Shown: one piece after another, positions 40,552-48,727 of the stretch
How positions within the stretch are numbered: position 1 is the first letter of the stretch
How the letters are laid out: each line of letters begins with the position of its first letter
Assembly (NCBI RefSeq): GCF_018829635.1
Contig: NZ_JAHKKG010000001.1
Coordinates: 620,001-684,000 of the forward strand
Length of the DNA: 64,000 nt
Direction of reading: 5' to 3'
From: Paractinoplanes bogorensis
GTDB taxonomy: Bacteria > Actinomycetota > Actinomycetes > Mycobacteriales > Micromonosporaceae
Translations under genes and position numbers: made by a program
The notes under the pieces: model-generated
Told to the model about the DNA's origin: nothing
The model's database searches: none
Seen by the model: only the letters and a program-made list of their open reading frames with translations

Positions 40552-42348
40552 ATGCGGGTTTTTCGGGACGGGTACGGGGTTCCGCATCTGCGGGCCGACT
40601 CGGTGGATGAGCTGGCCTTTCTCCAGGGGCGGATCACCGCCGCCGATCGGGGTGAGCAGATCGAGATCGAGCGCCGCCGCTCCGAGGGCCTGCTGTCCGA
40701 GCTGATCGGACCGGAGGGGCTCGGGTGGGACCGGTTCGCCCGCCGCGCCCGGATCGACGACACCGCGCGCCGCTGTTTCGCCAAGCTCGAACCCAGGACG
40801 CGGGAGTGGCTGCGGGCGTACGCGGAAGGGGTTCGCGCCGGCGGCATCGCCTGGCATCCGTGGTCGTCGCTCGGCGTGTTCCTGGCCCGGCACATCATGT
40901 TCGCCAGCTTCGGCAGCAAGCTGTGGAACGCGCACGTCGAACGCACCCTCGGCCCGCAGGCGGTCGGCTGGTTCCGGGCCGAGTCGGCCGCGAGTTCGGG
41001 CAGCAACGCCTGGTCGATTCCGGGCGAGATCGCCGGCGACCCGCATCGGCTGATCGAGCTGCCGGGCGTCTACCAGCAGATCCGGCTGTCGTGCCCGGAG
41101 TTCGACGTGGCCGGCCTGACCTTCGCCGGCGTCCCGGGCGTGCAGCATTTCGGGCACGCCGGCGGTGTCGCCTGGGCCGTCACCAACGCGATGGCCGACT
41201 ACCAGGATCTGTTCATCGAAGAGGTGCGCGGTGCCGAGGCGCGCGGTCCGCGGGGGTGGGAACCAGTCAAGATCCACACCGAGACCATTCCCGTACGAGG
41301 GGGAGGCAGTGAACTGGTCGAGATCACCGAGACGGCCCGCGGGCCCCTCGTCGAAGGTTCACTGAGTCTGCGCACGCCCGCCCGGGTCGACTTCGATCTC
41401 GGCTTCGACGCGTTGCTGCCGCTGCTGCACGCGTCCACCGTGGACGATGTCGCCGCCGCCCTCGAGCGCTGGGTCGAGCCGGTCAACAGCATCCTCACCG
41501 CCGACACCAGCGGGCGTGTCCTGCAGCTCACCGTCGGCCGGGTTCCGGTGCGCGACAAGCGGAACGGGCGCGTTCCGGTGCCGGCGTGGGATCCGGCCTA
41601 TGCCTGGGAGCCCGGTCATGTGCCGATGACCCGGGTCGAGGTGACCGGCACCGCGGTCAACGCCAACGACCGCCGGCCGGACACCGAGGCGTACGGGAAC
41701 GCCTTTGCCTCGAAGAAACGGGCTCACCGGATCCGTCGGCTGATCGACGACGGGGTTCCTTCCCCGCGCATCCACATGGACACGCCGATGCCCGCCGACA
41801 GCGTCGAAGCCGGTCGGCTCGCGGCCTGGCGCAGCGAGATCGCGCGGCGGCTGGCCGAGCAGCCGGCGCTGAAGCCGCTGCTCGAGCCGACCGGGTTCGA
41901 CCCGCTGTTCGACGGCTGGACCGAACCTCGCGCGCGGATCGGCACGACGCTCGACGGGGTGCTGGCCGGGCTCGGGCTGACCGCCGAAGAGGTGGTCGAT
42001 CCGGCGACGATCGAGTCCGGTCCGTGGGGTGAGAGGCACCTGCTTGATCCCGTACGCCTCCCGGGGTCGGACGCCACCATCCCGCGCACCGAACTCGGCG
42101 GCGAACGCGACTCGGTGCTCTGCCTCTCCAGCATCCCGGGCGTGACCGACCTGTGCTCGAAAGGCCCGGTGGCCCGCTACGTCTGGGACATCGCCGACCG
42201 GCAGCGCAGCCGCTGGATCGTGCCGTTCGGGGCGTCCGGTGATCCCGGTTCGCCGCACTTCGCCGACCAGTTGCCGCTGTGGGCCGCGGGCGAGCTGATC
42301 CCGCTGGTCACAGACTGGTCCGCGCTGGTCGAGGAAGATCTAGGCTGA
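40552..42348 (+). CDS. Penicillin acylase family (Ntn-hydrolase) protein
   Basis: 598 residues. MRVFRDGYGVPHLRADSVDELAFLQGRITAADR is the standard opening of the penicillin G acylase/quorum-quenching acylase family. The Ntn nucleophile Ser follows Gly in SSGSNAWSIPG at about residue 147; autocatalytic cleavage there would give alpha and beta chains. HFGHAGGVAWAVTNAMADYQDLFIEE and the Asn in TAVNANDRR are further family parts. Most members are exported, but no signal peptide is visible, so this one may act in the cytosol. It begins 16 bp after the NB-ARC gene, with AAGGA before the ATG. Substrate (beta-lactam, acyl-homoserine lactone or other amide) unknown. Confidence 0.88.
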   Translation: MRVFRDGYGVPHLRADSVDELAFLQGRITAADRGEQIEIERRRSEGLLSELIGPEGLGWDRFARRARIDDTARRCFAKLEPRTREWLRAYAEGVRAGGIAWHPWSSLGVFLARHIMFASFGSKLWNAHVERTLGPQAVGWFRAESAASSGSNAWSIPGEIAGDPHRLIELPGVYQQIRLSCPEFDVAGLTFAGVPGVQHFGHAGGVAWAVTNAMADYQDLFIEEVRGAEARGPRGWEPVKIHTETIPVRGGGSELVEITETARGPLVEGSLSLRTPARVDFDLGFDALLPLLHASTVDDVAAALERWVEPVNSILTADTSGRVLQLTVGRVPVRDKRNGRVPVPAWDPAYAWEPGHVPMTRVEVTGTAVNANDRRPDTEAYGNAFASKKRAHRIRRLIDDGVPSPRIHMDTPMPADSVEAGRLAAWRSEIARRLAEQPALKPLLEPTGFDPLFDGWTEPRARIGTTLDGVLAGLGLTAEEVVDPATIESGPWGERHLLDPVRLPGSDATIPRTELGGERDSVLCLSSIPGVTDLCSKGPVARYVWDIADRQRSRWIVPFGASGDPGSPHFADQLPLWAAGELIPLVTDWSALVEEDLG

Positions 42349-42353
42349 GTCTC
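42341..42353 (+). promoter_or_regulatory. Leaderless -10 box before the DUF1905 gene
   Basis: TAGGCT (42341-42346) ends seven bases before the ATG at 42354. It lies within the last codons of the acylase gene. Confidence 0.35.
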
Positions 42354-42803
42354 ATGGAGTTTCGCGCGGAGCTGCAGCGTACGGGGAACACGACCACCGG
42401 CTTCCAGGTGGCCGACGAGATCGTCACCGGGCTCGGCGGGGGCGGCCGGCCCAAGGTCACCGTGCTCGTCAACGGCTACACGTTCCGGTCGTCGATCGCC
42501 AAGATGGGCGGCAGCTACTGGCTCGGTGTCAGCTCCGAGCGCCGCGCCGAGGGCGGTCTGACCGGCGGTGAGACGTACGACGTGGTGGTCGAACTCGACA
42601 CGGCCAAGCGCGAGATCGAGGTGCCGGACGACCTGCAGGCCGCGCTCGACGCCGAGCCCGCGGCCCGCGACTTCTGGGCCACGCTCTCGTTCTCGAACCA
42701 GCGCTACCACGTCGACCAGCTGACCGCGGCCAAGACGGCCGAGACCCGGGCCCGCCGGGTCGCCAAGTCGGTCGCGACCCTGGCCTCCGGCAAAGCGCGC
42801 TAG
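42354..42803 (+). CDS. DUF1905/YdeI-like protein
   Basis: 149 residues. The first ~95 residues are a DUF1905-type beta barrel: MEFRAELQRTGNTTTGFQVADEIVTGLGGGGRPKVTVLVNGYTFRSSIAKMGGSYWLGVSSERR-like with GETYDVVVELDTAKREIEVP after it. The C-terminal ~50 residues (DDLQAALDAEPAARDFWATLSFSNQRYHVDQLTAAKTAETRARRVAK) match the YdeI/OmpD-associated helical region. Function unknown. The start codon is the ATG right after the acylase stop. The TAG stop codon lies in the CTAG end of the inverted-repeat element at 42800. Confidence 0.85.
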   Translation: MEFRAELQRTGNTTTGFQVADEIVTGLGGGGRPKVTVLVNGYTFRSSIAKMGGSYWLGVSSERRAEGGLTGGETYDVVVELDTAKREIEVPDDLQAALDAEPAARDFWATLSFSNQRYHVDQLTAAKTAETRARRVAKSVATLASGKAR

Positions 42804-42968
42804 GGTCCGTCTGGCGGATCACGAGGGCCCGCGCCGAGGCCCAGGCGGCGCCTGACGGCGTCCGCAGGACGGCCGAATCCAACACCGGGATGCGACCGCC
42901 CTGCGGCCGACGTCAGCCACCACCTGGACCGCACCGCAGACCCGCGTGATCCGCCCGACGCACCCTAG
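42800..42968. mobile_element. MITE-like element, copy 1
   Basis: 169 bp bounded by CTAG and carrying terminal inverted repeats: left CTAGGGTCCGTCTGGCGG continuing ATCACG, right end complementary to it with only about two mismatches in 24 bp. A second copy is at 61760. The interior (about 120 bp) is about 90% identical apart from an 11-bp extra segment here. No coding capacity is evident. The left CTAG supplies the stop codon of the DUF1905 gene and the right CTAG that of the convergent gene, so the element fills the gap between two convergent genes. Confidence 0.7.
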
Positions 42969-44176
42969 ACCGGCCGGTACGCCACCTCCGGGTCGAGCAG
43001 CCGCATCCAGGGCGGCTGCCACGGCGTGGCCCGGCCGCTCATCTCGTCGAGCAGGTTGGTGCGCCACGGGCCCGAGACGCCGTCGTCGGCCCACCACTTC
43101 GGCCACGAGTCGTAGCGCCGCTCGATCAGGACGCTGGTCGCGGTGGTCTGCACGCGCAGGAACAGCCAGCGCCCGTAGCGGGGGTCCGACTCGGCCCGCC
43201 GCAGCCCGCGCAGCAGCTCGCTGACCTCGCGGAAGGCGCCGAAGCTGGTCTCGCCGGGCCGGTCGGCGGGCGGGTGCGGGCCGGCCTGCACGCTCAGGCT
43301 GGTGGCGTCGGCGTAGGCCAGCACCGTGCAGCGGCCGTCGTGCCCGGGCGCCCGGTCGCGCATCCAGGCGGCCAGCGACTCGAGCTCGGCCGTGTCCGGC
43401 GGCTCGGGCCGGCTGAGCTCGCCCGCGTCGTGCATCGCGGCCCACACCAGGCGGTCGTGCTCGCCCTGGCTGAGCCGGCGGACCCGGCGCATCGGCGGGC
43501 GTTCCCCGGCCGGGATGCGCGGCGGCCGGGTGCCCGACGTGATGCCGCCCCGGCCCGCCGCGAACAGCGCCGCCCGCAGATCGAGCGCGGGCTCGGTGAG
43601 CCGGCCCAGCAGCCGTTCGAACGCCGCGCCGCCGACCTCGCCCCGGACGGCCGCGGTGACCAGGTCTTCGCTCGCCGTCCGCACCTCGTCGCGTTCGGCC
43701 GGTGTCGACAGCTCGTGCTGGCCCCACTCGGTGACGATCTCGCTGAGTTCCTGCAACGCGTTCTCGGTGCTCAGTACGGGACCGACGGTCTGCACCAGGC
43801 CGTCGCTCAGCCCGTCGCGATAGCGGACCCGCGACCAGCGGCCCTCGGCGTGCCACACCACGAAACCGAGCCGGTCGGCCTCGGCCAGCGCGGTCAGGTC
43901 GGTCCAGGGCAGCCACTCGGGGGCGCCGGTGAGCAGGTCGATCGGCGGGTCGGCGTCGGCCGTGGCGCTGTGGTCGCGGTCGTAGCCGAACAGGACCGCC
44001 CGGGCGCCGTCGATCAGGGCCAGGCGGGCCCAGCTGCCGCCGTGGTCGTCGCGGTGGGCGCCGCGCTCGTCGACATACCAGATGTCCGCGTAGCCGATGC
44101 CGCTCAGTGCGGCGGACAGCGTCGCCCAGCGGGTCCAGAGCAGTCCGGGGGCGGGCAGGTCGACATCGGTGAGCAT
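42965..44176 (-). CDS. Hypothetical protein (403 aa)
   Basis: A soluble 403-residue protein without signal or membrane segment. The N-terminal part has WYVDERGAHRDDHGGSWARLALIDGARAVLFGYDRDHS and PEWLPWTDLTALAEADRLGFVVWHAEGRWSRV. The C-terminal part has MRRVRRLSQGEHDRLVWAAMHDAGEL and ATSVLIERRYDSWPKWW near the end. The last motif recalls YezG/DUF600-type immunity proteins, but I am not certain, and no toxin is adjacent. Function unknown. Its stop codon TAG lies in the right CTAG end of the element at 42800. Confidence 0.7.
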   Translation of the reverse strand: MLTDVDLPAPGLLWTRWATLSAALSGIGYADIWYVDERGAHRDDHGGSWARLALIDGARAVLFGYDRDHSATADADPPIDLLTGAPEWLPWTDLTALAEADRLGFVVWHAEGRWSRVRYRDGLSDGLVQTVGPVLSTENALQELSEIVTEWGQHELSTPAERDEVRTASEDLVTAAVRGEVGGAAFERLLGRLTEPALDLRAALFAAGRGGITSGTRPPRIPAGERPPMRRVRRLSQGEHDRLVWAAMHDAGELSRPEPPDTAELESLAAWMRDRAPGHDGRCTVLAYADATSLSVQAGPHPPADRPGETSFGAFREVSELLRGLRRAESDPRYGRWLFLRVQTTATSVLIERRYDSWPKWWADDGVSGPWRTNLLDEMSGRATPWQPPWMRLLDPEVAYRPV

Positions 44177-44406
44177 CCGTCCACTGTGCCAAATGGCCGT
44201 GTGCCAATTACACCCCCCTCTCGGCTACTGCGCATGCTCTGCTAAATCGAGTCCCAATCACCATGCGTCACCGGCGCCGGGGTTCTCGCCCGGCATCTCC
44301 GTTTTTATGCGCATCGAGCAAGATCACTGTGCGTGCATCGACTATCTACAATGCCGGGGGTCCGCGGCACCGCAGCCGCGGTCCCACCGTCAGAAGGGTC
44401 GTCCGT

Positions 44407-46098
44407 ATGCCACTGAAGACGCACCGACTACTGACCGCGGCACTCGCCGGCGTTGTCGCGGCCGGCGCCGCTCTGGTCGGCGCCAGTCCCGCTTCCGCCG
44501 GGGGCGCCAACTCGGAAGCTCGGCTCGTCGACGCTGTGCCTACGCCGAAGCTCGACTGGTACAAGTGTTACGACATCGCCGAGTGTGCCACCGTCCAACT
44601 GCCGCTCGACTATCGCAAGCCCAAGGGCAAGACCACCGAGATCGCCGTGCTCCGGGTCAAGGCCAAGAATCAGGCCAAGCGCATCGGCAGCCTGTTCGTC
44701 AACCCGGGTGGCCCGGGTGGCTCGGCCACCCAGCTCGCGCTGGCCGCGCCCTACTTCCTGAGTGACTCGCTGCTCGAGCGCTTCGACGTCGTCGGCGTCG
44801 ACCCGCGCGGCATCGGCGCCAGCGAACAGGTCCGGTGCTTCCCGTCGGTCAAGGCGCAGACCGAGGTGCTCAACCTGATGAACGTGCCGTTCCCGGTCAC
44901 TGCGGCCGAGGAACGCAACTACGTGGCCGGCTCCAAGAAGCTGGGCCAGGCCTGCTCGACCACCGGCCGTCCGCTGACCGCGCACTCGTCCACGGCCGAG
45001 GTCGCCCGTGACATGGACGTCGTCCGCCGGGCCGTGGGCGACAAGAAGCTCAGCTACCTCGGCTTCAGCTACGGCAGTGCACTCGGGCAGTACTACGCCA
45101 ACATGTTCCCCGACCGCTTCCGGGCCCTGGTCGTCGACGGCGTGCTCGACCCGCAGTCGTGGGTCGGCAACAGCCGCCAGATCCTCGACCAGCGTCTGCG
45201 TTCGTCCGACGGCGCCCACAAGGCCCTGATCGAGATCCTGAAGCGCTGCGACAAGGCGGGCGAGACCAAGTGCGTGTTCGCCGAGGGTGACCCGGTCAAG
45301 CACTTCGACCAGGTCGCGCAGCGGCTCAAGACCGATCCGGTCGAGTTCCCGGACGGTGCCGGCGGCACGATCCAGGTGACCTACGCGGTCTTCATCGGCG
45401 CCGTCCTGGGCTCGCTCTACAGCCCCGACGCCGGGGCCGGAGTGACCCAGTTGGCCGACGAGGTCGCCACGGCGCAAGAGGGCGGCACGACTGCTCCGCT
45501 GCTCCAGCGGGTCAACGCGGCCAAGGCGTCCCGGGCCTACGACTTCCCGTACGAGAACGGCCTCGACGCGGGCAGCACGGTGATCTGCACCGACGGCTAC
45601 CACCCGGCGAACGCGTCGTCGTGGCCGGCCGCCGTGGACCGCCGTGACAGCCAGGCGCCCTACTTCGGACGCTCGTGGGGCTGGATCGACAGTCAGTGCG
45701 CGAACAAGACCTGGACCGTGCGCGACCCGATCGCGTACACCGGGCCGTTCACCAACCGTACGAGCAGCAAGTTCCTGATCGTCGGCAGCTTCTGGGACCC
45801 GGCGACCAACTATGCCGGGGCGGTCTCGTCCCGCGCGCTGGCTCCGAACGCGAGCCTGCTGTCCAGCAACAACTGGGGTCACACCGCGTACGGGACCAGC
45901 GTCTGCTCGACCACCACGATCGACAACTATCTGCTGACCGGCACGGCTCCGCAGGACGGTAAGACCTGCACCGACGCGCCGCAGCCGTTCACCGAGGCGC
46001 TGCCCGCGGCTCCGTCGTCGCTCAAGGCCGCCACCGCCAAGCGGCTGCCGCCCGTCGCGACGCCGAAGCCCAACTCGATTCTGATTCCGGCCGGCTGA
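44407..46098 (+). CDS. Secreted TAP-type alpha/beta hydrolase (tripeptidyl aminopeptidase-like)
   Basis: 563 residues. Sec signal peptide MPLKTHRLLTAALAGVVAAGAALVGASPASA. The hydrolase domain starts LDWYKCYDIAECATVQLPLDYRKPKGKTTEIAVLRVKA; the oxyanion region is NPGGPGGSA and the nucleophile elbow LGFSYGSALGQYYANMFPDRF (GFSYGS, Ser ~residue 222). The acid/His pair falls in VGSFWDPATNYAG and NNWGHTAYG, and the C-terminal TAP domain from about 430 is present. These secreted serine peptidases release tripeptides in streptomycetes. AGAAGGG lies about 9 nt before the ATG and a TACAAT -10 box at 44347-44352. Exact peptidase specificity unproven. Confidence 0.9.
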   Translation: MPLKTHRLLTAALAGVVAAGAALVGASPASAGGANSEARLVDAVPTPKLDWYKCYDIAECATVQLPLDYRKPKGKTTEIAVLRVKAKNQAKRIGSLFVNPGGPGGSATQLALAAPYFLSDSLLERFDVVGVDPRGIGASEQVRCFPSVKAQTEVLNLMNVPFPVTAAEERNYVAGSKKLGQACSTTGRPLTAHSSTAEVARDMDVVRRAVGDKKLSYLGFSYGSALGQYYANMFPDRFRALVVDGVLDPQSWVGNSRQILDQRLRSSDGAHKALIEILKRCDKAGETKCVFAEGDPVKHFDQVAQRLKTDPVEFPDGAGGTIQVTYAVFIGAVLGSLYSPDAGAGVTQLADEVATAQEGGTTAPLLQRVNAAKASRAYDFPYENGLDAGSTVICTDGYHPANASSWPAAVDRRDSQAPYFGRSWGWIDSQCANKTWTVRDPIAYTGPFTNRTSSKFLIVGSFWDPATNYAGAVSSRALAPNASLLSSNNWGHTAYGTSVCSTTTIDNYLLTGTAPQDGKTCTDAPQPFTEALPAAPSSLKAATAKRLPPVATPKPNSILIPAG

Positions 46099-46111
46099 TT
46101 GATTCCGTACG

Positions 46112-46148
46112 GGGCTTCCGTCGCTATTGAACGATGTGACGGAAGCCC
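46112..46148. terminator. Hairpin between convergent genes
   Basis: GGGCTTCCGTC (46112-46122) pairs perfectly with GACGGAAGCCC (46138-46148) around a 15-nt loop. It begins 13 nt after the TAP-peptidase stop and overlaps the 3' end of the convergent small gene. No T-tract follows on either side, so it is a weak or factor-assisted terminator, if one. Confidence 0.4.
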
Positions 46149-46252
46149 TCGTCGGAAGGCTTCCAGTCGGCGCTGTCACGCGTGTCGGCGGTGTGACCGG
46201 TGATGGCGGCGGCGAGGATCAGGACGAAGAAGAGCGCGATAACGAAGGTCAT
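46124..46252 (-). CDS. Small single-span membrane protein (42 aa)
   Basis: A 42-residue frame: MTFVIALFFVLILAAAITGH is one hydrophobic helix, followed by a polar tail TADTRDSADWKPSDEGFRH ending IVQ. The tail with RDSADWKP is characteristic of a small conserved actinobacterial membrane protein of unknown function. It is divergent from the GlxA-type gene and converges on the TAP peptidase, and it is too short to be noticed in routine gene calling. Ribosome-binding site is weak (GAGAC upstream). Confidence 0.6.
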   Translation of the reverse strand: MTFVIALFFVLILAAAITGHTADTRDSADWKPSDEGFRHIVQ

Positions 46253-46309
46253 GACAGAGAGTCTCGTCGCGCTCGCCCATGGTCGACAGTGGCAGTGATG
46301 CCATGCACC

Positions 46310-46345
46310 TTCAAAATCCTGCCAAACGGCCGTATGCTCCGTCAC
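46310..46345 (+). promoter_or_regulatory. Promoter of the GlxA-type regulator gene (leaderless)
   Basis: TTCAAA (46310-46315), a 17-bp spacer and TATGCT (46333-46338) make a fair sigma70 promoter. The -10 box ends seven bases before the ATG at 46346, and no ribosome-binding site is seen. Confidence 0.5.
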
Positions 46346-47305
46346 ATGCTGCGCAATGTCGCCGTGATCGCCCTCCCGCCGGTCGCCGTTTTCGAGCTCG
46401 GCGTGCTGTGCGAGCTGTTCGGCTACGACCGCACGGCCGAGGGGCTCCCGGCCTACGACTTCGCCGTCTGCTCGCTCGACGGCGGTCCGGTGCCGAGCCG
46501 GGCCGGTTTCGACATTTCCGTACGCCATGACCTGTCCCGCACCGACGACGCCGACCTGGTCGTCGTCGCCCCGTTCGACAGCGTCGAGTTCGAGCCTCCT
46601 TCTGAAGTCCTCGACGCGCTGCGCCGGGCCCACGAGCGCGGTGCCTGGGTGATGAGCGTGTGCACCGGGGCGTTCGCGCTGGGTGCGGCCGGCCTGCTCG
46701 ACGGGCGCCGCTGCACCACCCACTGGCTGCATGCGGCCCGCCTGGCCCAGCGCTACCCGGCCGCGATCGTCGACCCCGACGTGCTCTACGTGCAGGACGA
46801 CCGCATCCTCACCAGCGCCGGCACGGCCGCCAGCATCGACGCCGGGCTGCACCTGATCCGCCAGGAGCACAGCACCGCCGTCGCCACGATGCTGGCCCGG
46901 CGGATGGTCGTGCCGCCGCACCGCGAGGGCGGCCAGGCGCAATACATCGAGACCCCGCTCCAGGCGATCGAGTGCGCGACCCTGCAGCCTGTGCTCACCG
47001 CCGTGCTCGCCGTCCTCGACCAGCCGCACACCGTCGACTCCATGGCCGAGCTGGCCCACATGGCCCCGCGGACGTTCGCCCGCAAGTTCCGCGACGAGAC
47101 CGGCGCCACCCCGCACGATTGGCTGATCAGCCAGCGCATGCTGCTCGCCCGCAACCTGCTCGAGGAGTCCGACCTCGGCGTCGACACGATCGCGGCCCGG
47201 GTCGGGTTCGGCAGCGCGGCGACCCTGCGGCACCACTTCGCCCAGCGCCTGGCCACCACTCCGCAGGCCTACCGGGGGACGTTCCGATCGTCACAGCCGG
47301 TGTAG
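46346..47305 (+). CDS. GlxA/FtrA family AraC-type regulator with DJ-1/PfpI domain
   Basis: 319 residues. The N-terminal ~190 residues are the DJ-1/PfpI (GATase1-like) domain: VAVIALPPVAVFELGVLCELFGYDR, then VVVAPFDSVEF and the nucleophile elbow VMSVCTGAFALGAAGLLDGRRCTTHW with Cys near residue 106 and His a few residues later. The C-terminal AraC DNA-binding domain has DSMAELAHMAPRTFARKFRDETGATPHDWLISQRMLLARNLLEESDLGVDTIAARVGFGSAATLRHHF-type sequence. Such regulators sense small molecules and control catabolic genes; target unknown. ATG at 46346 preferred over 46334 (promoter spacing). Confidence 0.9.
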   Translation: MLRNVAVIALPPVAVFELGVLCELFGYDRTAEGLPAYDFAVCSLDGGPVPSRAGFDISVRHDLSRTDDADLVVVAPFDSVEFEPPSEVLDALRRAHERGAWVMSVCTGAFALGAAGLLDGRRCTTHWLHAARLAQRYPAAIVDPDVLYVQDDRILTSAGTAASIDAGLHLIRQEHSTAVATMLARRMVVPPHREGGQAQYIETPLQAIECATLQPVLTAVLAVLDQPHTVDSMAELAHMAPRTFARKFRDETGATPHDWLISQRMLLARNLLEESDLGVDTIAARVGFGSAATLRHHFAQRLATTPQAYRGTFRSSQPV

Positions 47306-47335
47306 GGCCGCCCTCGGTGGGGCACGATCGAGGTC

Positions 47336-48727
47336 ATGGCGAAAACTCCCGGCCCCACGGTGTTCGTGCTCTTCGGGGCGACCGGTGACCTGGCCCGGCG
47401 AATGGTGCTGCCGGCCTTCTACACACTGGCCATCGAGGGTCTGCTCCCCGAGGACTGGGTGCTGATCGGCAACGGCCGCGGGGACGTGTCGCACGAGAAC
47501 TTTCGTGGACACGTACGGGAAGCGCTCGAAGAATTCGGCCCGAAACCGTCGAAGGGGCCGTGGAAGGAGTTCGCGTCCCGGTTGCGGTTCGCCGGGGGCG
47601 GGTTCAACTCGGATGACCCGGGCAGCCTGCTCGACGTGATTTCCGAGGCCCGCACGCGGAACTCGCAGCTCGTGCACTATCTGGCCATCCCGCCGGTCGC
47701 GTTCGAAGAGACGACCAAGGCGCTGGGGGAGCACGGCCTCGCGAAAGGGTCGCGGGTCGTGTTCGAGAAGCCGTTCGGCACGTCGCCGTCGTCGTTCCGC
47801 GCGCTCAACCGGCTCGTGCACCGCGTGCTCGACGAGGAGCAGGTCTATCGGATCGACCACTTCCTCGGCAAGGAGGCGACCCAGAACCTGCACTTGGCCC
47901 GGTTCGCCAACCAGGCACTGAGCGCGATGTGGAGCCGCGAGCACATCGAGAGCGTGCAGATCGACGTGCCCGAGACCCTGGGCGTCGAGCAGCGGGCCGA
48001 GTTCTACGACGCGACCGGCGCCGTGCTCGACATGCTGGTGACACACCTGTTCCAGGTCGCGGCCGAGGTCGCCATGGAGCCGCCGGCCAGCTTGGACGCG
48101 GCCGGCCTGCAGGCCGCGCGCGAACGGGTGATCCGGTCGTTCCGCCCGCTCGACCCGGCCGAGGTGGTGCTCGGGCAGCACACCGGCTACAAGTCGATCA
48201 AGGGGGTACGGCGGGGATCGGACACCGACACGTACGTGGCCGCCAAGCTGTGGATCGACAACCCGCGGTGGAAAGGGGTGCCGTTCCTGCTCCGTACGGG
48301 AAAACGGCTTTCCGCCAGCCGGCAGGTGGTCAGCCTGGTGCTCAAGACGCCCGCGAAGCCGCTGGCCGGACTGCCCGCGCAGGGCAACGTGCTGTCGTTC
48401 GACCTGGCCGGCGACGGCACCATCGACCTTTCGCTGCTGGTGAAGAAGCCCGGGGTAGCGCTCGAGGTGGAGCCCGGGTCGGTGCGGTTGCCGCTCGACA
48501 CCCTGCCGGACGGGGAGCCGCTGCCGCCGTACTCGCGCCTGATCCACGACGTGCTGCTGGGGGACCGGTCGCTGTTCACCCGGCCCGACGGGTTGAGCGC
48601 GACGTGGAAGACCGTGGAGCCGTTGCTGACTTCCAAGCCAAAGCCTTCCCCGTACGCCCAGGGGTCGTGGGGCCCAGCGGCGGCGCGCAAGGTGGCGGCG
48701 CCGCACCGGTGGCTGCTCGGTCAGTGA
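47336..48727 (+). CDS. zwf: Glucose-6-phosphate dehydrogenase
   Basis: 463 residues, matching G6PD across the length. NADP-binding FGATGDLARRMVLPAFYTL near the N-terminus, KPFGTSPSSFRALN, and the active-site RIDHFLGKEATQN with catalytic His175. GYKSIKGVRRGSDTDTYVAAKLWIDNPRWKGVPFLLRTGKRLS contains the C-terminal substrate-binding part. It catalyses the first step of the oxidative pentose phosphate pathway, producing NADPH. In actinobacteria zwf is often beside opcA/tal; here it stands alone, so it may be a second isozyme. It overlaps the VOC gene by 7 bp convergently. Confidence 0.95.
   Translation: MAKTPGPTVFVLFGATGDLARRMVLPAFYTLAIEGLLPEDWVLIGNGRGDVSHENFRGHVREALEEFGPKPSKGPWKEFASRLRFAGGGFNSDDPGSLLDVISEARTRNSQLVHYLAIPPVAFEETTKALGEHGLAKGSRVVFEKPFGTSPSSFRALNRLVHRVLDEEQVYRIDHFLGKEATQNLHLARFANQALSAMWSREHIESVQIDVPETLGVEQRAEFYDATGAVLDMLVTHLFQVAAEVAMEPPASLDAAGLQAARERVIRSFRPLDPAEVVLGQHTGYKSIKGVRRGSDTDTYVAAKLWIDNPRWKGVPFLLRTGKRLSASRQVVSLVLKTPAKPLAGLPAQGNVLSFDLAGDGTIDLSLLVKKPGVALEVEPGSVRLPLDTLPDGEPLPPYSRLIHDVLLGDRSLFTRPDGLSATWKTVEPLLTSKPKPSPYAQGSWGPAAARKVAAPHRWLLGQ

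Noticed and set aside
37692..41006. Very long open frame (1104 codons) antisense to the NB-ARC gene
   Set aside because: It mirrors the GC-rich codon pattern and the in-frame minisatellites of the plus-strand gene; it has no domain-like order, while the plus strand has HTH, Walker A/B and TPR motifs.
42803..42964. Simple intrinsic terminator between convergent genes
   Set aside because: There is no T-tract, the ends are inverted repeats with CTAG, and a second copy exists at 61760, so a dispersed element explains it better.
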